From positions 6,879,501-6,943,500 of the forward strand of contig NZ_CP048882.1 in NCBI RefSeq assembly GCF_015910445.1: a DNA stretch of 64,000 nt, written 5' to 3'. Made by a program: the position numbers and the translations under genes. This DNA is from Streptomyces bathyalis. GTDB lineage: Bacteria; Actinomycetota; Actinomycetes; Streptomycetales; Streptomycetaceae. Below the pieces are notes generated by a model. The model ran no database searches. It was not told where the DNA came from and saw nothing but the letters and a program-made list of their open reading frames with translations. Below, one piece after another: positions 43,681 to 51,715 of this stretch (positions are counted from its first letter, which is position 1; each line of letters starts with the position of its first letter).

Positions 43681-44382
43681 ATGCTGAAGAGGACCCTCAC
43701 GGCAGCAGCGGCCATTGCCGCGGCACTCGCGCTCACCGTGACCCAGGCCCAGGCTGCGGAGATCACTACCTCCGGCACCGGCTGGAAGATCAACACCGGT
43801 GAGAAGGTCAAGGCTCTCTCGCCGAGCCAGGCCAACACGATCGTCTTCTCGTCGACCGCCATCAAGAGCTGGTACGCGCCGTACCTGTCTCGTGCGCTGA
43901 CCCAACTCCGTGCCGAGGGTCTCAAGATGGCCGTCGGCGGCGTGAAGGCGATGTCCACGGCGATGTGCCCGCCTCGCGGCACGATCTATTTCACCGAGGC
44001 GTACCGGCCTCTGAGCGGCAAGCCCGGCTATTCCAGGGCCGGAAGCTGCGTCGACTCCCAGGGAGTCCAGTACAGCGGCATCGTGTGGATGAACTCCGAG
44101 TACCGCTCGGGCACGTGGAAGCTGGGCGCGGCCCTGAGCCACAACCTCCCGCCGCACGAGTTGCTTCACGCGTTGGGCCTGGACCACCCGAACCACGACA
44201 AGGACCGGGACGGGACCGTCGAGGCGTACGAGTGCGTGGCGACCAGCTTCGGCAACAAGCCCCTGATGTGCTCGCCCAACGGCGGCTACCGGACGACGGC
44301 CAACCGCGGAAAGCTCGTCGGCTACGACATCAACGGCGTCCGTGCCCTGCTCGCCAACGCCCGGATCCTGGGCAGCAAGTAA
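43681..44382 (+). CDS. Secreted metzincin-like zinc protease
   Basis: The 233-residue protein has a Sec signal: MLKRT, a 17-residue Ala/Leu helix and TQAQA-AE cleavage near residue 26. The mature part carries HELLHALGLDH at residues 159-169, which fits the metzincin zinc motif HExxHxxGxxH, and a Met-turn-like stretch PLMCSPNGGY at 195-203. Four cysteines could pair outside the cell. Snapalysin of Streptomyces has Asp as third ligand, so this one is of another kind. AAGGAG precedes ATG 43681. Targets are unknown. The Nudix-like gene follows within 35 bp. Confidence 0.75.
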   Translation: MLKRTLTAAAAIAAALALTVTQAQAAEITTSGTGWKINTGEKVKALSPSQANTIVFSSTAIKSWYAPYLSRALTQLRAEGLKMAVGGVKAMSTAMCPPRGTIYFTEAYRPLSGKPGYSRAGSCVDSQGVQYSGIVWMNSEYRSGTWKLGAALSHNLPPHELLHALGLDHPNHDKDRDGTVEAYECVATSFGNKPLMCSPNGGYRTTANRGKLVGYDINGVRALLANARILGSK

Positions 44383-44413
44383 GGGTCCGAACCTCGAGCA
44401 GCGGAGGCGCCCG

Positions 44414-44518
44414 ATGATCGACGACCGGCCGGCGATCGATTCCCGTGAGGAGGGGGATCGCACGCGCTTGGACCGTCCGCTCCGCAGGGGCGCGAGCCGG
44501 CGAATGGTTCGGCGCTGA
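44414..44518 (+). pseudogene. Frameshifted N-terminus of the double-Nudix gene
   Basis: ATG 44414 follows GGAGG by about 8 nt and reads MIDDRPAIDSREEGDRTRLD before a TGA at 44516-44518. The next frame over, in step with the Nudix gene, continues from here as ANGSALIRNDAGEYLLHLRD, the first strands of a Nudix domain, but has no normal start codon after its last stop at about 44447. A single-base indel between about 44450 and 44515 would join the two into one protein. Confidence 0.55.
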
Positions 44519-44586
44519 TCCGCAACGATGCGGGCGAGTACCTTCTGCATCTTCGTGACCACATACCCGGCATCTGGGAGCCGGGT

Positions 44587-45447
44587 ATGTGGTCGCTCCT
44601 CGGCGGCGGACGTGAACCGGCCGACCGGTCCCTGGAGGAGACGGTCAGGCGCGAACTGCTGGAAGAGGCGGGGCTCCACATCCCCGTCCTCATGCCCTTC
44701 GGCGTGGAGTACGCCAAGAGCAGCGACGGTGCCACTGTCCCGATCCAGATCTTCGCAGGCCACTGGAGCGGTGACCCCGCCGGCCTGGAGCTGACAGAAG
44801 GCGTGATGCTGCACTGGTTCCGTCCCGGGATCATGCCGTGCCTGCGAATGAGCCCGTCGACCCTCGACGTCGTCCTCCGCCACGCCGAAACGTGCGCAGC
44901 CGACGCGAACCGGCCGGAAGACTCCGGGACGCTCTCCGGCCGGACGTCCGCACCCGAGAGCCGGCCTCCGGCCGCCCCGCTGCTGCCGGCGTCATCCCCG
45001 GGCGGGGGAGCCGTGCTCAACGTCGTCGGTGTGCACCTCTACCTGGAGCGCGATGACGGCAGGATCCTGCTGGGTCTGCGGCACCCCGACTCCGCCTATG
45101 CGGGGAGCACTTGGCACTTCCTCGCCGGGCACTGCGAGCAGGAGAGCGCCGTGGCCTGCCTGATTCGGGAGGCGAAAGAGGAAGCCGGCCTGCTGATCCG
45201 GCCTGAGGACGTGGACCTCGTGCACACCGTCCACCTCGTCGACACGCATGGCGGACAGCCGCGCATGCAGATGGTCTTCCGTGCGCGGAAGTGGCGCGGC
45301 GAGCCCGAGATCCTCGAGCCCGACAAGTGCACTGCCTGGCAGTGGTGGGAGCCCGACGCGCTCCCGTCCAGGACCGTGCCCTACGCCCGGGCAGCCGTCG
45401 CCGGCATCGGAGTGGGGCGCCGCTACACGGAGGTGGGCTGGTCGTGA
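44587..45447 (+). CDS. Double-Nudix protein with disrupted start
   Basis: From ATG 44587 the frame encodes 286 residues. The first Nudix box is GGGREPADRSLEETVRRELLEEAGL-like, with REL-L-EEAGL intact but Arg where the first Glu usually sits; the second is GHCEQESAVACLIREAKEEAGL-like and is followed by HTVHLVDTHGGQPRMQMVFRA. Both REUxEExGU cores are kept, so metal binding and hydrolysis of a nucleoside-diphosphate compound are possible in each half. The first domain lacks its leading strands unless the upstream frameshift is fixed. A 15-bp inverted repeat (44557-44594) spans the start codon. Confidence 0.72.
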   Translation: MWSLLGGGREPADRSLEETVRRELLEEAGLHIPVLMPFGVEYAKSSDGATVPIQIFAGHWSGDPAGLELTEGVMLHWFRPGIMPCLRMSPSTLDVVLRHAETCAADANRPEDSGTLSGRTSAPESRPPAAPLLPASSPGGGAVLNVVGVHLYLERDDGRILLGLRHPDSAYAGSTWHFLAGHCEQESAVACLIREAKEEAGLLIRPEDVDLVHTVHLVDTHGGQPRMQMVFRARKWRGEPEILEPDKCTAWQWWEPDALPSRTVPYARAAVAGIGVGRRYTEVGWS

Positions 45448-45545
45448 CATCCGGGCGGCCGTCGTCCGCCTTCCCGGTCGCAGGTGCCCCACGCGTGCAC
45501 CCCAGGCGCGGCCGCACAAGCGCACAATTACCCTTGCGCAGACCG

Positions 45546-45573
45546 TTGTTGAATGCCGGACGAGCAATAGAAT
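45546..45573 (+). promoter_or_regulatory. Possible promoter of the orphan gene
   Basis: TTGTTG (45546-45551), a 16-bp spacer and TAGAAT (45568-45573) resemble a main sigma-factor promoter about 95 bp before the start of the following gene. The area is also the least GC-rich in this part of the window. Confidence 0.45.
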
Positions 45574-45667
45574 GAATCAACGTACGCGCTGAGACGGGCA
45601 CTTGCGCCACGTTCCTCTTCTGCCTGATCTGCGGCTTTCCGGTTTTCGCGGCTTACTAGGAGAGTCC

Positions 45668-46177
45668 ATGCCGTTAGCGGTGGTCTCGCTCATCTGGGAT
45701 GCAGAGCACTCGTCCGGTTCGCAGTCCGTGAAGTACGACGACGACGGCTACTACCTGGTCCGCTTCCCTTACGGGAGGCAGGAGTCGTACGACCCCTGGA
45801 ACATGCACGCCGCCCGTCGCGGCGGTGACACCTCGCAGTTCCCCGACGCAGCATCGGGTCTGATCCACCCCAGTCACGAAGGCTGGGGCATCGTCTCGGC
45901 GATGGTCCACTGGAAGAAGGACGGCGATCCGCACGAGTACCGCGCGCGCTTCGTGCGCGACCCGCTCGGGGACGACTACGACTCGACGGCGACCACGGAC
46001 GCCGCGGAGACGGGCGGCGGCCAGTACAAGTCGTACATGTGGCAGATGTTCGTGCACCCTGACGTGCCGCTCGGGCTGAAGGTCTCCGCCCGGGGCAAGG
46101 ACGACAAGAAGATCGCCGTGCCCCTGGTGCACGCCCAGTTCAAGCTCTCCATCAACACGGACGTGATGACGCCCTGA
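45668..46177 (+). CDS. Unrecognised 169-residue protein
   Basis: I do not recognise this protein. It is rich in Asp, Tyr and Trp, begins LAVVSLIWDAEHSSGSQSVKY and contains DGYYLVRFPYGRQESYDPWN, GLIHPSHEGWGIVSAMVHWK and YKSYMWQMFVHPDVPLGLKV. The spacing of aromatic and charged residues suggests a beta-sandwich, perhaps carbohydrate-binding or a structural protein. No signal peptide or membrane segment is seen. ATG 45668 follows TAGGAG. It has its own likely promoter and converges on the PAP2 gene, so context gives little help. Confidence 0.75.
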   Translation: MPLAVVSLIWDAEHSSGSQSVKYDDDGYYLVRFPYGRQESYDPWNMHAARRGGDTSQFPDAASGLIHPSHEGWGIVSAMVHWKKDGDPHEYRARFVRDPLGDDYDSTATTDAAETGGGQYKSYMWQMFVHPDVPLGLKVSARGKDDKKIAVPLVHAQFKLSINTDVMTP

Positions 46178-46204
46178 CCCCGGGCGCCGCGTGGGCGGGG
46201 AACG

Positions 46205-46927
46205 TCAGGCGCCGTTCCTGGCAGCCCCGAACACGCCCCGGTCGACCAGCAAGTACCACAGTCCGATGGACGCCGCAGCCAGTGCGCAGCCCAGCGCCGC
46301 ACCGACCACGGTGTCCGTGAGCCAGTGCACCCCCAGCACGATCCGGGTCAGGCACACACCGGCGACCGACAGGCAGGCCAGGGCGAGTACGAGTGCGCGC
46401 TGCTGACGTCCCGCTCCGGAACGGTGAACCAGCCACACCACCAGCACGCAGGCGATCGCGGCCGTCATGGCGTGGCCCGACGGCATGGCGGAGAAGTGGG
46501 CGGAGTCCACAGGCTGCTGCCACTTCGGGCGGTTGCGGTCCAGGAGCGCCTTGAGTCCTTGCTGAACACCCGCGCCGGCGGCGGCGGTTGCCAGGCACCA
46601 CAGTGCGAGCACCGCTTCCCCTCGCAGCCACACCCACAGCGCTGCCGCAGCGACGAGGAGTCTCATGGTCACCGGGTCCCAAACCCAGTCGCTGAACACG
46701 CGGTTGGCGTGGGTCCAGGCCGGATGTTGCAGCGCGCGGGCGTGGAACCAGTCCGCGACGTCCTTGTCCGCGCTCAGCAGGGGCGGCCAGCCGACCGCGA
46801 TGAGCCCGATGACGGCGCAGGCGAGGGCGCCCAGGGCTAGTGCGGCCCACAGCCATCGCGCCGCGGGTACGGAGAGGCTCACGGGAGAGGGCGGGTCCGT
46901 GGTCGGGGCATGCGTCGGTCCGTGCAT
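46205..46927 (-). CDS. PAP2-family membrane phosphatase
   Basis: The 240-residue protein has about six membrane helices and the PAP2 active site: KALLDRNRP (126-134), PSGH (149-152) and TRIVLGVHWLTD (194-205), whose His and Asp complete the catalytic set. Such enzymes release phosphate from lipid phosphates such as undecaprenyl or phosphatidic forms at the outer face of the membrane. ATG 46927 is the natural start. It lies 33 bp after the M56 peptidase gene on the same strand and is likely its last operon partner. Confidence 0.92.
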   Translation of the reverse strand: MHGPTHAPTTDPPSPVSLSVPAARWLWAALALGALACAVIGLIAVGWPPLLSADKDVADWFHARALQHPAWTHANRVFSDWVWDPVTMRLLVAAAALWVWLRGEAVLALWCLATAAAGAGVQQGLKALLDRNRPKWQQPVDSAHFSAMPSGHAMTAAIACVLVVWLVHRSGAGRQQRALVLALACLSVAGVCLTRIVLGVHWLTDTVVGAALGCALAAASIGLWYLLVDRGVFGAARNGA

Positions 46928-46960
46928 GGTTCGATCTTCACCCGGCAGTCACTTCTGCGG

Positions 46961-47905
46961 CTATCGAAGCGCGGAGAGTCCCGGTACGAATGCCACGACG
47001 AGGGGCACGGCCGGGACGAGCACCGCGGCCGCCGTCATCCGTACCCGGCGCGAGACCGGCAGCCGGGGAGCGGCGGACAGCAGGCGGTGCACGCGGTGGG
47101 GGACTTGGGCGAGGGGAGTCGGTGCGGGTCCGAACACCCCGCTGTCCTCGTTGAGTTCGACCAGGGCCAGGGCCACGGTGAGCCGGCCGTAGCGCTTCGA
47201 GGCAGTGTCGTCCGCGGCCATCTCGACCAGGGTGTGCACCTGATCGCGGAACGCGGCGAAGACGGGCACCCGGGGAAAACCGGCCGCGAGCGCGGAGGAG
47301 CAGTGCATCAGCCAGTCGTGACGGGCACGCGCGTGACCCTGCTCGTGTTCCAGGACCGCGTCCAGCTGACGTCCCTTCAGGCGGCGCAGCGCGGCGGTGG
47401 TGACGACGAGCTGCGGCGTGCTGCCGGGCAGCCACCGGGCTTCCGGCTTGTCCCCCTCCAGGACCACCAGACGGTCGCCGTCGGACCGTTCCTCGCCGGG
47501 CAGCCGCGGCGCCCGCTCACGAAGCTCCGCACGGCTCCTGCGGCGCCGCATCCTTGCCTCGTGCACCTCCCGCAGCAGCATCGCGCCCGTCCACGCGCCG
47601 CCGCAGGCCAGCAGCACCGCGAGGGCTCCGGCCCAGGGGCCGTACGAGCCAAGGCCGAGCCCGTAGGCCTCCTCGACGCCGCTGGGCGCCGGTGCGAACA
47701 CATGGCCCCGGACGACCTGCCAGGCGGCGGCTGCCGAGAACGCCATGGCCAGCAGGCAGCACAGCAGCACGGCGGCGACGACGCACTGCCACATCCACAG
47801 CCCGAGCACCGGCTCCCGTTCCGGCCAGGAAGAACGGGCCAGCACACGAGGGGCGACGGCGGCGGCCAAGGCGCCGAGGACGAGCAGCGCCAGCGGGACC
47901 ATCAT
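46961..47905 (-). CDS. M56-family membrane metallopeptidase
   Basis: The 314-residue protein has membrane helices near residues 3-20, 38-60, 90-112 and 288-308 with a cytoplasmic zinc domain between, holding HEQGH at 187-191 (VLEHEQGHARARHDWL) and a downstream Glu in VEMAADDTASKR. This is the BlaR1/MecR1 type without a penicillin-sensor domain. Usually a BlaI-like repressor gene sits next to it; here none does, the upstream neighbour being a DUF5134 protein. It may have a separate target or a repressor elsewhere. Confidence 0.87.
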   Translation of the reverse strand: MMVPLALLVLGALAAAVAPRVLARSSWPEREPVLGLWMWQCVVAAVLLCCLLAMAFSAAAAWQVVRGHVFAPAPSGVEEAYGLGLGSYGPWAGALAVLLACGGAWTGAMLLREVHEARMRRRRSRAELRERAPRLPGEERSDGDRLVVLEGDKPEARWLPGSTPQLVVTTAALRRLKGRQLDAVLEHEQGHARARHDWLMHCSSALAAGFPRVPVFAAFRDQVHTLVEMAADDTASKRYGRLTVALALVELNEDSGVFGPAPTPLAQVPHRVHRLLSAAPRLPVSRRVRMTAAAVLVPAVPLVVAFVPGLSALR

Positions 47906-47971
47906 GATTGTCAGAGTATGAGCCGCCGGCCGCGGGGCGGTACGGCCACCCGCACAGAAGTGACCGATCCC

Positions 47972-48589
47972 TCACAGCATGAGCAGCATCGCCAACATGC
48001 CGGTGCCCATGGCGACTCGGCACGCCGTCGCCAGTTCCGGGCGCTCCCGCGCCGCACAGGCATCCCCGGGCGCTCCGGCCGCCAGGGCGCCACCGGCCGG
48101 TGCCGGAAGCAGAAGGGCGCCCGTGCGCAGTACGTAGACCGCGTAGTAGATCAGCAGCGCACCGGTCAGCAGCGGCAGCCCCGAAGCGGCTGCGGCCGTG
48201 TGATTCCCGGGCGCGGCACCGTGCGTCCCCGGCATCGCCAGCGCCATGTAGATCATCGCCAGGGCACCGACGAGGTGATGGAGATGGTGGACGTGCTCCG
48301 CCCGCCCGTGGCCCGGTCCCGACGACAGGGGTGCCCGCCGTGCCTCCAGCAGCAGCGCAAGTTCCCGCACGGCGACCACGCCGAAGAGCACCAGCAGGAC
48401 GAGCGGGGGCAGTACCGCGGACGCGCTGCCGGGCAGCGCCATGGCCGCCATTCCCAGCCCCATCAGGGCCTCGCTCGTGGCAGTACGCCGCCGCATCCCC
48501 CCGGCCCCCCGTGCGCGCAGCAGGCACACACAGGCGACGAACGCGCACAGCGCCGTCAGCAGCCAGCCGACCGTCGCTGAGCCGTGCAT
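47972..48589 (-). CDS. DUF5134-type membrane protein
   Basis: The 205-residue protein has about five or six hydrophobic segments and two His clusters, MHGSATVGWLL at the start and HGRAEHVHHLHHLVGALAMIYMALAMPG in the middle, as in DUF5134 proteins. The clustered histidines hint at metal binding. ATG 48589 is preceded by GGAGG; an upstream extension lacks such a site. It lies 66 bp before the M56 gene on the same strand and may belong to a DUF5134-M56-PAP2 unit. Confidence 0.72.
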   Translation of the reverse strand: MHGSATVGWLLTALCAFVACVCLLRARGAGGMRRRTATSEALMGLGMAAMALPGSASAVLPPLVLLVLFGVVAVRELALLLEARRAPLSSGPGHGRAEHVHHLHHLVGALAMIYMALAMPGTHGAAPGNHTAAAASGLPLLTGALLIYYAVYVLRTGALLLPAPAGGALAAGAPGDACAARERPELATACRVAMGTGMLAMLLML

Positions 48590-48742
48590 CGCCGACCTCC
48601 CCGCTCGCCCTTCGGGAGGCTTCCCGTCGGGCGCCTTCACACGGGAGCGCACAGGCGCAACGGGGGAGCGCTCAGGAGCCGGAGGGCGGGGCAGAGCGCG
48701 GGGCCGGACGGCCGGCGGGCAACCGCGCCCGGTGGTCGTGGG

Positions 48743-49135
48743 TCAGATCCCCGGCCGGTAGCGCATCGGGTGGGTGTGGGGAACCTCGACGATGCAGATG
48801 CGCACGCCGTCCGGATCGGCGATCCACATCTCGATGAGCCCCCACGGCTCCTGCACGGGCCCCCGCAGCACCTCGGCCCCGGCATCGAGCAGCTCGCGGT
48901 GCGCCGCCGCGGCGTCCTCGACCTGGAGCCACAGCTGGAGGCCGGGCGTGGGCGGGTGCTCGGAGCGACCGGAGACCTCGAGGGAACCGCCGCCCAGGAA
49001 GTAGACCGTGCCGCGCTCCGGGCCCGTCCCGAACTCCCGCTGGACCGCCAGCCCCAGCGTCTGCCCGTAGAAGGTCCGCGTGCGCTCGGGGTCGGTCGGC
49101 CGCAGCAGTACGCGGCTGCTGAGTACGTGCACCAT
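48743..49135 (-). CDS. VOC family protein
   Basis: The 130-residue protein begins MVHVLSSRVLLRPTDPERTRTFYGQTLGL, has GLQLWLQVEDAAAAHRELLDAGAEV in the second half and ends WIADPDGVRICIVEVPHTHP. It is a single glyoxalase-like VOC unit with a likely His/Glu metal site when dimeric. It is divergent from the GNAT gene across a 46-bp gap, a very short shared promoter region. No substrate can be named. Confidence 0.85.
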   Translation of the reverse strand: MVHVLSSRVLLRPTDPERTRTFYGQTLGLAVQREFGTGPERGTVYFLGGGSLEVSGRSEHPPTPGLQLWLQVEDAAAAHRELLDAGAEVLRGPVQEPWGLIEMWIADPDGVRICIVEVPHTHPMRYRPGI

Positions 49136-49181
49136 ACCGACCGACTCTATTCCCGGCGGCGCGGTATTAAGGTCGCTCACC

Positions 49182-49739
49182 ATGGAGAACGTCAAGGAGA
49201 CCGGCGAACCGACCTTCCGCGTCGCGGCACCGGACGACATCCACGCTCTCGTCGCACTCCTGGAGTCGGCCTACCGGGGCGACTCCAGCCGCGCGGGCTG
49301 GACCACCGAGGCCGACCTGCTGGAGGGCCAGCGCACCGACCCCGAGGGTGTCGGAGCTGTCGTCACGGATGCCGGAAGCATCATGCTCGCCGTCGAGCGG
49401 GCGGGGGAGCTGGTGGGCTGCTGCCAGCTGGAGCGGCGCGGCGACGTCGCCTACTTCGGGATGTTCGCCGTCCGTCCCGAACTGCAGGGTGCGGGGCTGG
49501 GCAAGGTGGTGCTTCAGGAGGCCGAACGCACGGTCGTTGCCGAATGGGGTTCGCGTGAGATGCAGATGACGGTGATCCGGCAGCGCGAGGACCTGATCGC
49601 CTGGTACGAGCGCCGCGGCTACACACGCACCGGCAAGCTCACGCCGTTCCCCTACGGCGACGAGCGGTTCGGCATTCCACAGCGCGGTGACCTGGCCTTC
49701 GAACTGCTCGTCAAGACGCTCGACGTGCCGCCGTCTTGA
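49182..49739 (+). CDS. GNAT-family N-acetyltransferase
   Basis: The 185-residue product has the acetyl-CoA loop FAVRPELQGAGLGKVVLQEAER, strand VAYFGMF before it and LIAWYERRGYTRTGKLTPFPYG near the end. This is typical of the GNAT fold. An acceptor cannot be told. Its 3' end overlaps the end of the converging GDPD gene by 29 bp, meaning that transcripts of the two must read into one another. Confidence 0.9.
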   Translation: MENVKETGEPTFRVAAPDDIHALVALLESAYRGDSSRAGWTTEADLLEGQRTDPEGVGAVVTDAGSIMLAVERAGELVGCCQLERRGDVAYFGMFAVRPELQGAGLGKVVLQEAERTVVAEWGSREMQMTVIRQREDLIAWYERRGYTRTGKLTPFPYGDERFGIPQRGDLAFELLVKTLDVPPS

Positions 49740-50394
49740 TCTCCGGCATATCCGTCACCAGGCCGTCGAGCCCCAACTCGCGGACCCGGTCCAGTTCCTC
49801 GCCGGTGTTCACGGTCCAGGTGATGACCTTGATCCCGTCGGCGTGGCAGCGCTCCACGGTCTCCGACTCCAGCCACTGCAGCTCGCACGAGACCATGAAC
49901 GCGCCCAGCTCGCGGGCGCGTTCGGGCGCGGTCGGAGTCGAGCGGCCCGTCACCAGCACCAGCGGCATCTCCGGCAGGTGCTCCCGTACCTCGCGCAGCG
50001 CCTCGTCGTGGAACGAGATGACCGTGACGCGCTCGTGCAGGCCGAGTTCGTCGATCACTCCGGTCAGCACCCGGGCCGCCGCCCGGTCCTTGATCTCGGC
50101 CTGCAACGGGGACCCGACGGCCTCCACGACCTCATGGAAGGTCGGGATGCGCTCGCCCTGTCCGGCGTCGAGCTCGCGCAGCTGCGCCAGGGTGAAGTCG
50201 CTGATGGCGCCAGAACCGTCCGTGGTCCGCGAGACGTCGGCGTCGTGCATCACGACCAGCTCGCCGTCCTTGCTCAGGTGCAGGTCCAGTTCGATGACGT
50301 CGACACCCTCGTGCTCGGCGCGGACGAAGGAGCGCAGAGTGTTCTCGGGCTCGACGCCCATCACTCCGCGGTGGCCGACGATGAGCAGTGACAC
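49711..50394 (-). CDS. Glycerophosphodiester phosphodiesterase
   Basis: The 227-residue protein has the GDPD TIM barrel: LLIVGHRGVMGVEPENTLRSF with the catalytic HRG, DVIELDLHLSKDGELVVMHDADVSRTTDG with metal-binding Glu/Asp and the second His, and LQAEIKD. It splits glycerophosphodiesters into glycerol-3-phosphate and an alcohol. There is no signal peptide, so it acts inside the cell. GTG 50394 is the start. It faces the esterase gene across about 220 bp. Confidence 0.93.
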   Translation of the reverse strand: MSLLIVGHRGVMGVEPENTLRSFVRAEHEGVDVIELDLHLSKDGELVVMHDADVSRTTDGSGAISDFTLAQLRELDAGQGERIPTFHEVVEAVGSPLQAEIKDRAAARVLTGVIDELGLHERVTVISFHDEALREVREHLPEMPLVLVTGRSTPTAPERARELGAFMVSCELQWLESETVERCHADGIKVITWTVNTGEELDRVRELGLDGLVTDMPEIKTAARRAS

Positions 50395-50616
50395 GGCTCC
50401 CTCTCTCTTTCCTCACGTGACGGCGCACAACGTGACGTGCGCGGCGGACAGACTAACCGTCAGGCCGGCAGCGGTTCCGACCCGTCCGGCTCCGGTGGAG
50501 AGCGCAGCACGCCCAGCGGTGCCCCGCGAGACGGGCCGGTGCCTGAGGGACGCACCGAAGGCGAACAGACGCCCGGTGGAACGCACGGAACACACACGCG
50601 ACGAAGGAGCAGCAAC

Positions 50617-51633
50617 GTGAGCGGCAGCAGCGCGCCCCGAGGTCCCGAACGCCTCGCCCCCGGAGCCCGCGAAATGATGGAGGCCATGGCGGCCGTCTTC
50701 CCGGACGTCGGCGTGAGCGTCCACGACGCGGCCGAGGCCCGCCGTATCTTCGCCCTGTCGATGCCGGAACCGCCGCGCGAGCCCCCTGTCGGCGAGGTGT
50801 CCGACCGTCTGATCCGCGGGCCCGAGGGCGCGCCCGAGCTGCCGGTGCGGATCTACCGCCCGTACGAGGAGGAGCTGGCCGGCGGCGCCGCGCCCACTGT
50901 GGTCTTCTTCCACGGAGGCGGCTGGGTCCTGGGAAGTCTCGAGACGCACGACGCGACGGCGCGCGCCATGTGCCGCGCGTCCGGAGCCGTGGTCGTCTCC
51001 GTCGACTACCGGCTCGCGCCGGAGACCCGCTTCCCCGAGCCGGCGGAGGACGCCTACGCGGCCGTCCGCTGGGCCGCGGAGAACATCGCGGAGCTGGGAG
51101 GCGACCCGGAGGCGCTGCTGGTCGCGGGCGACAGCGCGGGCGGCAACCTCGCCGCGGTGTGCACCCTCATGGTCCGTGAGCGCGGCGGTCCGCGGATCGC
51201 TCACCAGCTGCTCATATACCCCTCGACCGATCCCCTCGCCGAGACGGAGTCCCGGCGCCTCAACGCGGAGGGCTACTTCCTCACAGAGGCCGCGATGAAC
51301 TGGTTCGGAGCCCAGTACTTCGCCCCCGGCAGCGACCTGACGCACCACTACGCGGCGCCGCTGAGGGCCGATCTGTCGGGTCTGCCGCCCGCCCATGTGG
51401 TCACCGCGGGCTGCGACCCGCTGTGCGACGAGGGGCGTGCCTACGCGGCGAAGCTGCGCGACGCCGGGGTGCCCGTGAGCGAGGCGCACTTCCCGGGCAT
51501 GTTCCACGGCTTCCTCGCGGTGGGCGACCTGCTCCCGGACTCCTCCGAAGCCATGGCCGGACTGGGCAAAGTCATTGCGTCGACCGCGTCGGACAGGAAG
51601 ATCCACGGCGAAGACGGGGGTCCGGAAGGATAA
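50617..51633 (+). CDS. Alpha/beta hydrolase, HSL-type esterase
   Basis: The 338-residue protein is a hormone-sensitive-lipase-like esterase. HGGGWVLGSLETHDATAR forms the oxyanion hole, GDSAGGNLAA the nucleophile elbow, CDPLCDEGRAYAAKLRDAG holds the Asp and PGMFHGFLAVGDLLP the His of the triad. It most likely cleaves short acyl esters in the cytoplasm. GTG 50617 has AAGGAG 7 nt upstream. The next gene, for DUF6421, follows on the same strand about 80 bp later. Confidence 0.92.
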   Translation: MSGSSAPRGPERLAPGAREMMEAMAAVFPDVGVSVHDAAEARRIFALSMPEPPREPPVGEVSDRLIRGPEGAPELPVRIYRPYEEELAGGAAPTVVFFHGGGWVLGSLETHDATARAMCRASGAVVVSVDYRLAPETRFPEPAEDAYAAVRWAAENIAELGGDPEALLVAGDSAGGNLAAVCTLMVRERGGPRIAHQLLIYPSTDPLAETESRRLNAEGYFLTEAAMNWFGAQYFAPGSDLTHHYAAPLRADLSGLPPAHVVTAGCDPLCDEGRAYAAKLRDAGVPVSEAHFPGMFHGFLAVGDLLPDSSEAMAGLGKVIASTASDRKIHGEDGGPEG

Positions 51634-51715
51634 TTTCCTGACCCCTCCACTTGAGAGGGCCCCCGGACCCGGCTACCGTTTTCATGACGCCAGGTTCTTC
51701 TGTGGAGGGGTAGTC

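Noticed and set aside
46910..48580. A 556-codon plus-strand frame
   Set aside because: It is antisense to the M56 and DUF5134 genes and made of Gly/Arg/Gln-rich sequence.
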